Positions 9,227-17,141 of a DNA stretch of 64,000 bases are shown one piece after another. The stretch is from Meiothermus sp. (GTDB taxonomy: Bacteria; Deinococcota; Deinococci; Deinococcales; Thermaceae), in assembly GCF_026004075.1 (NCBI RefSeq), contig NZ_BPIK01000001.1, positions 407,501 to 471,500 on the forward strand, read 5' to 3'. Within the stretch, counting starts at the first letter, position 1, and every line of letters starts with the position of its first letter. The position numbers and the translations under genes are program-made. Under the pieces are notes generated by a model. The model was not told where the DNA came from. It searched no databases and saw nothing but the letters and a program-made list of their open reading frames with translations.

Positions 9227-10073
9227 GCCGGGCCAGCTCGAGGGGTTTTTCCTGCTGGGGCAGGTGCCCGCAGCCGGGAATGACGTGGAGTTTTGCACTG
9301 GGCATAGAGCCCTGCAGGGTTTTGGCGGCCTCGAGGGGAATTACTGCGTCCTGCTCGCCCCAGACCAGCAGCATAGGGGTTTTTATCTGGTCAAAGCGGG
9401 CCGGGCCCAGCAGGCTCTCCAAAGCCATCCAGCGGAAGGTGGAGAAGAAAGCCCGCCGCTGGTCGTCGCTCCAGACCCGATCCCAGACCCGCTCCCGCAA
9501 AAACTGGCGGTCTTCCGGCGGCAGGGCATCCAGGCTGGCATAGTAGGGCCGCAGGCTCTCAAAAGCGGCCTCCTGCGAGCTGCGGAAGCTGTTGTATAGC
9601 TTTTCGCCCTGGCCCGGTATCAAAAACATAAGTTGCACCCGGTTAAGCCGGCCCCGCACCGGCGGGCCATCCACCAGCACCAGCCGCGCTACCAGGTCGG
9701 CCCGCCGCTGGGCCACCCGCAGGGCCACCGCGGCCCCCATCGAGCTGCCCACCAGGACGGCCTGCGGAACCTTAAGGTTCTCCAGCAGGGCGGCCATGGT
9801 GTCGGCAAAAAAGTTGAGGGTGTAGGCCCGCCGGGGGTGCTCCGAACGGCCAAAACCCGGCAGGTCGGGGGCCACCACCCGGCCCCGCCCGGTTAGCAGC
9901 GGAAACACCTTGCGCCAGCTATCGGCCTCGTCGCCCAGGCCATGAATCAGCAAAAAAGTGGGGTCCTGGGCCTGGGCCGGCCCCGAGTCGTAGAGGTGCA
10001 GACCCACCCCGTTGACACGAACCCGGCGTTGGTAGGGCTTCAGATGGTCGGGAACGGTAAATTTGGGTCTCAT
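9213..10073 (-). CDS. alpha/beta-fold hydrolase
   Basis: This 286-residue hydrolase has the oxyanion-hole motif LLIHGLGDEADSW, the nucleophile elbow GSSMGAA (serine near residue 111), the acid in VWGEQDAVIP and the histidine in GCGHLPQ. It therefore has a complete catalytic triad. The substrate, an ester, epoxide or ring-cleavage product, cannot be told. It starts six bases after the stop of the FAD-protein gene and is the last gene of a probable three-gene cluster with the carboxylesterase. Its end overlaps the end of the Fur-family gene. Confidence 0.85.
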   Translation of the reverse strand: MRPKFTVPDHLKPYQRRVRVNGVGLHLYDSGPAQAQDPTFLLIHGLGDEADSWRKVFPLLTGRGRVVAPDLPGFGRSEHPRRAYTLNFFADTMAALLENLKVPQAVLVGSSMGAAVALRVAQRRADLVARLVLVDGPPVRGRLNRVQLMFLIPGQGEKLYNSFRSSQEAAFESLRPYYASLDALPPEDRQFLRERVWDRVWSDDQRRAFFSTFRWMALESLLGPARFDQIKTPMLLVWGEQDAVIPLEAAKTLQGSMPSAKLHVIPGCGHLPQQEKPLELARLILQ

Positions 10074-10079
10074 GGGTTC

Positions 10080-10730
10080 CTAAATCGCCTCCGCTAAGCG
10101 CCGAAAAACCTCGGGCAGCCCGGGCTTGGCTCCGCCGTTGGCCCAGCTAAAGCGCAGATCACTCAGGCTGCCCGGCCCCACCCCCATGCCCTCCGGGAAC
10201 AGCCCGGTGTAGTCCAGCGGCCCCTGTACGGTCTCTCCGCCAAAGGTTTCTGCGAAGCGCTGAACCTCGAGGGGGTGTCCAAAGTGAAAAGCGTAGGTAT
10301 GGGCCAGCGCCTGCCACAAAAAACGAGGCCGGATGGGGAGGGTGGAAAGCTCGCCTGTTCGGCGCAGAAACACCCAGGCCCGCCCGGGCCGCAGGCGCAG
10401 GGTGGCCTCGAGCACATCCCCCAGCGCCCCAAAACTGCCCACAAAAGGGCGCACCAGGTCGTAGCCCTGCACGTTTTTTACGGTGAGGCCCCCCGCCTGA
10501 ATGATGTGTCCCCTGGGCGACCTGAACTTAAGCCCCAGCACCTCGCTGCCCATAAAAAAAGTCTGGGCGAAGCCGCCGCGCTTGAGCAGGCCGTCCAGGC
10601 CCCCCGGCAGTTCGACCGGGGGAAAGGGCGGAAACAGCCCTTGGGGCAGGGCGGCCCAGACCTCGAGCAAGGGCGTGTCGCCGCTGGCGATGAGATACTG
10701 GTCGGCGGCAGAAACCTGAAGTACCGGCAC
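10080..10730 (-). CDS. GlcE-like FAD-binding protein, short form
   Basis: The 216-residue protein contains the FAD-binding PCMH-type signature of glycolate oxidase subunit GlcE ([21 protein letters not shown] and then [15 protein letters not shown]). GlcE proteins are usually about 350 residues. This one lacks the first 50 or so residues of the FAD domain and much of the C-terminal cap, so it may be a partial or specialised subunit. The GTG start is six bases after a TAGCAT hexamer, suggesting its own leaderless promoter, yet it also lies only 23 bases downstream of the carboxylesterase gene. No GlcD or GlcF gene is nearby. Confidence 0.65.
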   Translation of the reverse strand: MPVLQVSAADQYLIASGDTPLLEVWAALPQGLFPPFPPVELPGGLDGLLKRGGFAQTFFMGSEVLGLKFRSPRGHIIQAGGLTVKNVQGYDLVRPFVGSFGALGDVLEATLRLRPGRAWVFLRRTGELSTLPIRPRFLWQALAHTYAFHFGHPLEVQRFAETFGGETVQGPLDYTGLFPEGMGVGPGSLSDLRFSWANGGAKPGLPEVFRRLAEAI

Positions 10731-10753
10731 CCTTTTATGCTATTCAGTTGGGC

Positions 10754-12280
10754 CTAGCGAAACAACCCACAGCGTTCGGGGTAGGGGTCGGGGATGCGGC
10801 CCGGCTGGGCAGAAAAGCCCATCGCATAGCCGGCCCTGGTCTCGGGCCAGCCCAGTAAAAAAGGCGCCCCGGTGCGGGCAAAATTGAGCCACTGGGCCTG
10901 CAAGGCCTGGGCCAGGGAGCGGGAGTTCTGCAGGGCCTCCTGAGTTAGAAACAGGGCCAGCGCAGGCCAGCTCGTCTCGGTTCCAAAGAGCAGGGGCAGC
11001 TCGATTCCGTGGAAGCTACCCAGCCCCTCGAGCACCGGTGAGGCCCAGTCCACCAGGTAGCTGTAGGTGGGTGCATGGGCGGCCTGGGCCTGCCCGGCGG
11101 CCAGCGTGGGGCAGAGCAGAATCCGATCGGTCTGGAAGTAGGCCCAGGCCTCGGCAGGGGAAGCAGAACGGGCCCGGTAAAGCTGCTCGGCTCGAGCCCC
11201 CTGCCCCGGCAGCTTTTCCTCTACGCGCTTGGCAAATTCGCCCCAGCTGGACGGCCCTGAAAGACGCTCCCCCCAGGTCTCCTGAGCGGTAGCCCCCACC
11301 ACCAGGGGTATCCCTGTCGCATCGCCCTCGCGCAAGGCCCGAAGGGGCACTTTTTTCAACCAGACCCCGTCCAGGTGGGGCTTCCAGGGCACCTCGGCAA
11401 ACTCCCCGGCCTCGACCCGTTGCAACAGCGCCCCAATGCTACGGTCTTCAGGTGGGAAGAGGCGCTCCAGGGGAATCCGGCGCAAGCAGGCCAGGTCGCC
11501 CGCCCCGCACCCCATCCGCGCGGCCCACTGCTCACCCCAGGCCAGTCCCTGCTCGAGGGTACGCACGTACTCGCACCCCCCCGACTGAATAATGGCCTTG
11601 TGGAAGAGGCCCCTGGCCGCCGGGGTAGCCAGCAGGGTGCAGACCGCCATCCCCCCCGCCGACTGCCCGAAGAGCGTCACGTTGTCGGGGTTGCCCCCGA
11701 AGGCGGCGATGTTGCGCTGTACCCAGCGCAGGGCCTCGAGCATATCCAACAGTCCGTAGTTGCCAGTAGAACCGCGGGGGTCTTCCTGTTGCAGCGCAGG
11801 CAGGGCCAGCCAGCCCAGCGAACCCAGCCGGTAGTTGAACCCCACCACCACCGCGCCCTGCGAGGCCAGGGCCGTGCCGTCGTAGAGGGGCTCGGCCCAG
11901 CTACCGCCGGTGTAGCTGCCCCCATGAATAAAGACCATCACCGGGTAGCCCTCCGGCGGGGGAGCGGCCATGGGCATCCAGACCCCCAGGTTCAGGCAGT
12001 CTTCGCTCTGGGGCGGGAGGTAGCCCCCCAGGCGGGTGGTGAAGACCCCGCGCTGGGGACAGGCCGGGCCTGGCTGGGTGGCCTTGAACACCCCCTCGAG
12101 GCGCAAAACCGGTTGTGGGGCTTTCCAGCGTTCGGCCCTGGCATAGGGGATACCGAGGAAGTAGGCCACCTGAGCTTGTTCGCTGTAGCCCCCCTGAATG
12201 CGTCCCTGAGGGGTGAGCACCACAACCGAGTGCCCGTACACTAGACCCAACCATGCTGCTAGAGCTAAAAACCAGCGCAT
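10754..12280 (-). CDS. secreted type-B carboxylesterase
   Basis: The 508-residue protein belongs to the type-B carboxylesterase/lipase (pNB esterase) family. It has an N-terminal signal peptide ([15 protein letters not shown]), the oxyanion segment [11 protein letters not shown], the nucleophile motif [12 protein letters not shown], an acidic residue further on, and the catalytic His in [11 protein letters not shown]. It hydrolyses carboxylic esters, probably in the periplasm or outside the cell. The motifs [10 protein letters not shown] and CLRRIP fit the family's disulfide-bearing regions. It is the first gene of a cluster with the GlcE-like protein and an alpha/beta hydrolase. Confidence 0.9.
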   Translation of the reverse strand: MRWFLALAAWLGLVYGHSVVVLTPQGRIQGGYSEQAQVAYFLGIPYARAERWKAPQPVLRLEGVFKATQPGPACPQRGVFTTRLGGYLPPQSEDCLNLGVWMPMAAPPPEGYPVMVFIHGGSYTGGSWAEPLYDGTALASQGAVVVGFNYRLGSLGWLALPALQQEDPRGSTGNYGLLDMLEALRWVQRNIAAFGGNPDNVTLFGQSAGGMAVCTLLATPAARGLFHKAIIQSGGCEYVRTLEQGLAWGEQWAARMGCGAGDLACLRRIPLERLFPPEDRSIGALLQRVEAGEFAEVPWKPHLDGVWLKKVPLRALREGDATGIPLVVGATAQETWGERLSGPSSWGEFAKRVEEKLPGQGARAEQLYRARSASPAEAWAYFQTDRILLCPTLAAGQAQAAHAPTYSYLVDWASPVLEGLGSFHGIELPLLFGTETSWPALALFLTQEALQNSRSLAQALQAQWLNFARTGAPFLLGWPETRAGYAMGFSAQPGRIPDPYPERCGLFR

Positions 12281-12345
12281 GGCTATATTTTGGTGTAGCT
12301 ACAAGACTTTTCCTGGCCAAAAACTACAGGGCGTTGCAGTAACGC

Positions 12346-14211
12346 CTAGGCCTCGGGATTAAAAGCCACGGACGCTACTTCAGGCTGCTTGCTCTGGGCG
12401 ATGATCTCGCGTACACGCTCGCCTTGGACAATTTCTGTCTCCAGGAGCTCCGCAGCCAGCTGATGCATGGCCTTGGCGTTGCTGGACAGAACTTGCTTGG
12501 CACGCTCGTAGGCCCGATCCAGAATAGCCCGGATGTCCGCATCGATGAGGCGGCTGGTTTCCTCGGAGTGATCCTGCTTCTTGGCAATTTCCTCGCCCAG
12601 GAATATGGGGCCGGTATTGGAGCCCCAGGCTACGTTTTTAAAGTGATCCCCCATGCCCCAGTCGAGCACCATCTGTTTAGCCAGGCTGGTGGCCTGTTTG
12701 AAATCGTTGGCGGCGCCAGTGGTAATGGTGCCCACAAACAACTCTTCGGCCGCCCGACCCGCCAGGGTCATGGCCAGGGTGTCCTCGAGGTGCTCTTTGC
12801 TCATCAGAATTCGCTCCTCGGGCTTGCTCCAGCGCACCCCAAGCGCCATACCCCTGGGCACAATCGAAACCTTTTCGGTTTTGTCGGCATAAGGTAGTTC
12901 CTCGCCCGCAATCGCGTGACCGGCCTCGTGGTATGCCACAGCCCGCTTTTCCTGCTCGCTCAGCTTAAGGGTGCCCCGTTCCAGGCCCAGCATGATTTTG
13001 TCGAGCGCGGCCTGGAAGTGGGCGTTGGAAATTTCGCTTGCATTCTCGCGGGCCGCCTGAAGCGCGGCTTCGTTGACCAGGTTTTTGAGGTCGGCACCGC
13101 TAAACTGCGGGGTCAGGCGGGCTAAGCTGTTAACGTCCACATCGGACGCAAACTTTTTGCCCCGCATGTGCACCTGCAGGATTTCCTTGCGCTCTTCCAG
13201 GGTAGGCAGCCCAATCACTACCTGGCGATCAAAGCGTCCAGGACGCAACAGGGCAGGGTCGAGGATGTCGGGACGGTTGGTCGCGGCCAGCACGATTACG
13301 CTGGTATCTTTCTCGAAGCCATCCATCTCGGAGAGAATTTGGTTGAGGGTCTGCTCGCGTTCGTCGTGACCGCCCCCGATACCGGCCCCGCGCTTGCGGC
13401 CAATAGAGTCCAGCTCGTCAATAAAAATGATGGCCGGGGCATTACGCCGGGCTTCATCAAATAGGGTTCGTACCCGACTGGCCCCCACGCCCACAAACAT
13501 CTCCATAAACTCCGAGGCCGAAACAGAAAAGAATGGTACGCCGGCCTCGCCGGCCACGGCACGGGTCAGAAGGGTCTTGCCAGTACCGGGTGGCCCTACC
13601 AGCAGTACCCCTTTGGGAATCTCGGCCCCGATGGCGATGTATTTTTGTGGGTTTTTGAGGAAGTCCACCACTTCCATCAGCTCGCGCTTGGCCTCGTGAT
13701 GACCGGCCACATCCTTGAAGGTGGTATTAACCCGGCGCTCCTTACCGTACTGACGCGCCCGGCTCTGACCAAACTGCATTACCTGCCCCGCCCCACCCTG
13801 TGAGCGCATGAAGAAGAACCACCAGAAGGCAATCAGCGCAGCGACAGGTACTAGGGTATAGAGAAGTTGGGGCCAGATACTGGGTAAGCGGTTTTCGATA
13901 ACTACGCCGTTCTGGCGGAGCAGGTTGGCAAACTGGGGGTCGCTGTAACCTGCCGGAAGGGCAATGACGGTAAAACGGTCAGTGGTTTCGGTGGTATTGC
14001 CGACTTGAATGCGCTCGGGCGCTTTGAAAAAGCCGTTTATGCGGCCTTCCTGCAAGATGACCCGGGCCACCTTGCCCTGTTCAACATAATTGATGAAATC
14101 GCTATACGGAATACTGGTACGGGTGTTGTTACCACCACCGAATAAGGTAAAGAGCCAGTACGCCAGGATGACGACAAGGATTAAGCTCCAGGGGTTGATA
14201 CGTGTTGGCAA
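12346..14211 (-). CDS. ftsH: ATP-dependent membrane zinc protease FtsH
   Basis: FtsH unfolds and degrades membrane and regulatory proteins. The 621-residue protein has two N-terminal membrane helices (about residues 7-24 and 113-132) around a periplasmic domain, an AAA domain with Walker [10 protein letters not shown] and Walker [12 protein letters not shown], the second region of homology ([18 protein letters not shown]), and the zinc motif HEAGH. The start codon is TTG, supported by GGAGGT six bases upstream. A promoter (TTTAGT, 17 bases, TATAAT) lies about 50 bases upstream. Many bacteria of this group have more than one FtsH; this may be one paralogue. Confidence 0.96.
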   Translation of the reverse strand: MPTRINPWSLILVVILAYWLFTLFGGGNNTRTSIPYSDFINYVEQGKVARVILQEGRINGFFKAPERIQVGNTTETTDRFTVIALPAGYSDPQFANLLRQNGVVIENRLPSIWPQLLYTLVPVAALIAFWWFFFMRSQGGAGQVMQFGQSRARQYGKERRVNTTFKDVAGHHEAKRELMEVVDFLKNPQKYIAIGAEIPKGVLLVGPPGTGKTLLTRAVAGEAGVPFFSVSASEFMEMFVGVGASRVRTLFDEARRNAPAIIFIDELDSIGRKRGAGIGGGHDEREQTLNQILSEMDGFEKDTSVIVLAATNRPDILDPALLRPGRFDRQVVIGLPTLEERKEILQVHMRGKKFASDVDVNSLARLTPQFSGADLKNLVNEAALQAARENASEISNAHFQAALDKIMLGLERGTLKLSEQEKRAVAYHEAGHAIAGEELPYADKTEKVSIVPRGMALGVRWSKPEERILMSKEHLEDTLAMTLAGRAAEELFVGTITTGAANDFKQATSLAKQMVLDWGMGDHFKNVAWGSNTGPIFLGEEIAKKQDHSEETSRLIDADIRAILDRAYERAKQVLSSNAKAMHQLAAELLETEIVQGERVREIIAQSKQPEVASVAFNPEA

Positions 14212-14261
14212 ACCAGAACCTCCATTGGGCGCCTGCGATACAGGCCATGCCTATTCCGCCG

Positions 14262-14290
14262 ATTATATTACGGCAGGCAGGTGCACTAAA
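14262..14290 (-). promoter_or_regulatory. ftsH promoter
   Basis: On the minus strand a perfect TATAAT (14262-14267) is 17 bases from a weak TTTAGT (14285-14290). Transcription would start near 14255 and give a leader of about 45 bases with a strong Shine-Dalgarno site before the TTG start. Confidence 0.55.
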
Positions 14291-14391
14291 CCATGGTACT
14301 TAATCCTGGCATGAGGAATGGGTGCTAGGGACTAATGCCGCCAAAAAGGTAGCCATGCAAAAGAGCTATCTTTTCTGATAGTTACCAAGTC

Positions 14392-14513
14392 ATACCGGAT
14401 TCAAAAAACAATGGTCAATCAAAAATTCCATGAGGCTGTCTTTTTTAATTGAGCACTCCCTTCGGTCGGGTTGTTTTGTCGCTGCTTGGCAACGAAACAA
14501 CCGAATCTGGTAT
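14392..14513 (-). repeat. hairpin repeat family, copy E (divergent)
   Basis: The element is bounded by near-perfect inverted ends (ATACCGGATTC at 14392-14402, GAATCTGGTAT at 14503-14513; 10 of 11 match). Read on the minus strand it has a hairpin with arms GGTTGTTT and AAACAACC, followed by the linker GACCGAAGGGAGT shared with the other copies. The rest of the interior is unlike the other copies, so this is the most diverged member. Confidence 0.6.
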
Positions 14514-14627
14514 CACACCCTTTGCTTCGCCCGGCGAATAAAGCATATTCCGTTGGTGTACGGCGTGGGCTTGCCCTGACAGGAGATCGCTGCTATATGC
14601 AGGCAACCACAGCGAACCTGGTTCTCA

Positions 14628-14654
14628 TTGGTTTAAGGTTTCGGCCTTATGATG
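14628..14654 (+). promoter_or_regulatory. promoter of the TPR gene
   Basis: TTGGTT (14628-14633) and TATGAT (14649-14654) are 15 bases apart. The -10 hexamer ends seven bases before the ATG at 14662, so the transcript is probably leaderless. Confidence 0.5.
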
Positions 14655-14661
14655 GGAGACG

Positions 14662-16026
14662 ATGCAGGTAGTACTCGAGGCCCTCCACAAAGGCGACTAC
14701 GATACGGCGTTTGAAACGCTGATACGCACGCTGGCGCTGGCGCAAGGGCAGGAAGCAGCCGAGGCAGCCCTATTGCTGGCCGAGGCCTACTCCCTGTACG
14801 GCGAGGGGGGTATTGATGGGGCCAACCGGGCCCTGGAAGAGGGCTTGAGCAGCGTGCCCTTGCTTGGGTCTCATCCCCGCTATCGCTCCATTCTGGGTGA
14901 GATGCGTGCACTGGAGGGCGCTTCGGAGGAAGAAGTACGGCAAATTCTGCCAAAAACAGCCGATCCTCGAGCCCTTTACCACCAGGCCCAGGCGCTGATG
15001 TATCTGGGCTTGCCAGAAGAAGCCCTGGAAATCCTGAACCGCCCCCTCGAGCTGCCCGCTTTTCTGGCCTGGCGCGCCCATACCCTGCGGGGGAAAGCTC
15101 TCGAGCGGCTGGGGCAGGCTGCCGAGGCGGCCGCAGCCTACAAAGAAGCCTCGCGCCTGGCCGTCGGGATGGAGCATTACTGGAACCTGATTGATGCTTC
15201 GGCAATGTTCGTGGAGGCCGGAATGGGCCTCGAGGCCCTGCAAGCCCTGCAGGAAGCCGAAACCGATGTACCCGAGCTGGAAGACCCTGAAGAGGCGGCC
15301 ACCCGCTACTACCTGATTGCGCGCAGCCATCTCCTGCTTGGCAACCCCAACCTGGCCCTCGAGGCCATCCAGCGGGCTTTGGAGATGGAGCGGGCGGGTG
15401 CAGAACCGGCTCACGGTACACCCTTGGTGCACGGGCAGGCCCTTATGCAGCTGGGACAGCCCCGTGAGGCCATTGAGGCTTTCCAGGAGGCTGTACGGCG
15501 GGCCGAAGAGCCAGACAAAAGCTATGCCTTACATGAGCTGGCTGTCGCATACCTGGAAGCCGGGGAGCTGGCCGAGGCCGAGGCTACCCTGCGGGAGGTT
15601 TTGCGTGACCCCGAGTACGGCCATCTGGGCGATGCCTACGGAGATTTGGCCGAGGTACTCTACCGCCTGGGCCGTTACGACGAGGCAGCCCAGGCAGCTC
15701 AAGCGGCAATTCGCCAGGGAAGCCCGAGTGCTGGACACCTGATTTTGGGTAACCTGGCCTACGACCTGCTGCACCTGGAGGAGGCTCTCGAGCATTACAT
15801 CCAGGCCTGCGAAACTGCCCCCGAGGGCAGCCGCGATTGGGTCACAGCCCAACAAATGGTGGTGGATACCCTGGCCCAGCTAGGCTTTCGTCATCCAAAC
15901 GAAATAATTGCACGCAGCGAGGCAGTGCTTCCCTACCTACACCCTGCCGACGAATGGCACCAAGCTCTTAGCAGCTACCTCGAGCGGGCCCGCAACCTGG
16001 TGGATGGCAACCGAACGCTCAACTAG
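14662..16026 (+). CDS. tetratricopeptide-repeat protein
   Basis: The 454-residue protein consists almost entirely of helix pairs of the TPR type, with repeats visible at roughly 4-40, 90-130, 135-170, 210-245, 250-285, 290-320, 325-355 and 360-395 (for example GDAYGDLAEVLYRLGRYDEAAQAAQAAI). There is no signal peptide, membrane helix or enzymatic domain, so it is probably a cytoplasmic scaffold or adaptor. It is transcribed divergently from ftsH with about 450 bases between. The start is supported by a leaderless-type promoter. No partner is identifiable from context. Confidence 0.8.
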   Translation: MQVVLEALHKGDYDTAFETLIRTLALAQGQEAAEAALLLAEAYSLYGEGGIDGANRALEEGLSSVPLLGSHPRYRSILGEMRALEGASEEEVRQILPKTADPRALYHQAQALMYLGLPEEALEILNRPLELPAFLAWRAHTLRGKALERLGQAAEAAAAYKEASRLAVGMEHYWNLIDASAMFVEAGMGLEALQALQEAETDVPELEDPEEAATRYYLIARSHLLLGNPNLALEAIQRALEMERAGAEPAHGTPLVHGQALMQLGQPREAIEAFQEAVRRAEEPDKSYALHELAVAYLEAGELAEAEATLREVLRDPEYGHLGDAYGDLAEVLYRLGRYDEAAQAAQAAIRQGSPSAGHLILGNLAYDLLHLEEALEHYIQACETAPEGSRDWVTAQQMVVDTLAQLGFRHPNEIIARSEAVLPYLHPADEWHQALSSYLERARNLVDGNRTLN

Positions 16027-16213
16027 AGGGGACGACCCCCGCGGAACGAAGCAGGCCCCGTGCGCTAGCGGGACAAACTGCTGATACGATTGTCTCTCAG
16101 CAGGATGAGCTTCTTGGGGGCAGTTCGTGCCACCAACTGACTGTGAAACAAGCCCCTGAGCAGGTGCAATGCAGCCAAGCGTGTTTCACCTCGGCCGCGA
16201 TAACATAGAGCTG

Positions 16214-16615
16214 ATGAAAGCACTGGCCCTCATTGCCCACGATGGCAAGAAAACCGATATGGTATCGTTTGCCAAAGACCACAAAGATCTATTGGTACGC
16301 TTTCCTCTGATAGCTACGGGCACTACCGGGCGGCTGTTAAAGGAGAAGGCCGGTCTGGGTGTGACCTGTATGCTCTCAGGGCCACTTGGGGGCGACCAGC
16401 AGATTGGGGCTATGGTAGCTGAAGACAAAGTACTGGCTGTTATCTTTCTGCGCGACCCACTTCAGGCCCAGCCCCACGAACCCGACGTTCAGGCCCTGAT
16501 GCGGGTCTGTGATGTGCATAACGTACCCCTTGCTACCAACCTGACGGCTGCTGAGGCGATACTGGCCTGGCTGCAAAGTGAGCTATCGGCCAACGAACGG
16601 CAGGTGGGTCGCTAG
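16214..16615 (+). CDS. mgsA: methylglyoxal synthase
   Basis: The enzyme converts dihydroxyacetone phosphate to methylglyoxal and phosphate, bypassing lower glycolysis when phosphate is short. The 133-residue protein begins [20 protein letters not shown], which aligns with the family start, and carries ATGTTGRLL and [16 protein letters not shown] with the catalytic aspartate, and the C-terminal [16 protein letters not shown]. The frame is open to an ATG at 16169, but the start at 16214 matches the family and is seven bases after a TAACAT hexamer. It is monocistronic as far as can be seen. Confidence 0.93.
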   Translation: MKALALIAHDGKKTDMVSFAKDHKDLLVRFPLIATGTTGRLLKEKAGLGVTCMLSGPLGGDQQIGAMVAEDKVLAVIFLRDPLQAQPHEPDVQALMRVCDVHNVPLATNLTAAEAILAWLQSELSANERQVGR

Positions 16616-16686
16616 GCCAATCCGAACACAGATAGTGTCAGAAAACCGAATGTTAGAAAAGTTGAGTGCTATATTAGCAAGTAGAT

Positions 16687-16911
16687 ATGACACCGGTAGA
16701 GTGGATCCAGCAAATGGTAGAAGCCAATCGCGAAGCTCTTCGGCAGATGCCATTTCCACCCGGAATGGCGGAGTACGTGGAGGAGCTGGTACGTGCGGGC
16801 CAAACCGAGCAGATTATCGCCATCATCAAGATGGGTTTCCTGATCGGGGTTCAGCAAGGGGCTCGAGGGGAGCCTGTACCCACCACACCGCCCGCACGCA
16901 TACAGGCCTGA
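16687..16911 (+). CDS. small helical protein, unknown function
   Basis: This 74-residue product (TPVEWIQQMVEANREALRQM and so on) is predicted to be alpha-helical and soluble, with a short proline-rich tail. It has no motif that I recognise. A TATATT hexamer about 11 bases upstream may be its promoter. It is followed 18 bases after its stop by a good intrinsic terminator, which supports it being a real transcription unit. Confidence 0.55.
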   Translation: MTPVEWIQQMVEANREALRQMPFPPGMAEYVEELVRAGQTEQIIAIIKMGFLIGVQQGARGEPVPTTPPARIQA

Positions 16912-16929
16912 GCAAAGCGTCCGACACCC

Positions 16930-16958
16930 AAAAGCACCCTACCGGCTGGGGTGCTTTT
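16930..16958 (+). terminator. intrinsic terminator
   Basis: A perfect 10-bp stem (AAAAGCACCC at 16930-16939 and GGGTGCTTTT at 16949-16958) with a 9-base loop follows the small helical protein gene. The T-run lies in the stem's 3' arm. Confidence 0.85.
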
Positions 16959-16991
16959 AAAACAGACCCCTTTCGAAAAGCCTCAAGCGGC

Positions 16992-17010
16992 GGTGGGTAT
17001 TCTACCCACC
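16992..17010. repeat. 8-bp perfect inverted repeat
   Basis: GGTGGGTA and TACCCACC flank a three-base TTC centre. It lies between the terminator and the promoter region of the acetyltransferase/synthetase gene. There is no T-run after it, so it may be an operator rather than a terminator. Confidence 0.4.
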
Positions 17011-17141
17011 AAGACACGAATTGCCGCTTCAGTACTGAGCTTGAGCAGGCGATCCCTGGGTTCGTGTGTAGGTAGGTGGCTGGGGTTTGCGGGACAGTTT
17101 TCTTAACCGACGGCTACTATGCTGTTAGGGAGGACGGTTCT

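Larger units (their letters stand above)
14212..14661. other. intergenic region between ftsH and the TPR gene
   Basis: This divergent intergenic region holds the ftsH promoter at its left end, one copy of the hairpin repeat family (14392-14513) in the middle and the promoter of the TPR gene at its right end. I see no further gene in it. Confidence 0.6.

Noticed and set aside
14392-14513. Reading copy E as a full two-hairpin repeat
   Set aside because: Only the ends, one hairpin and the GACCGAAGGGAGT linker match; the rest is unrelated, so it is listed as a diverged member only.
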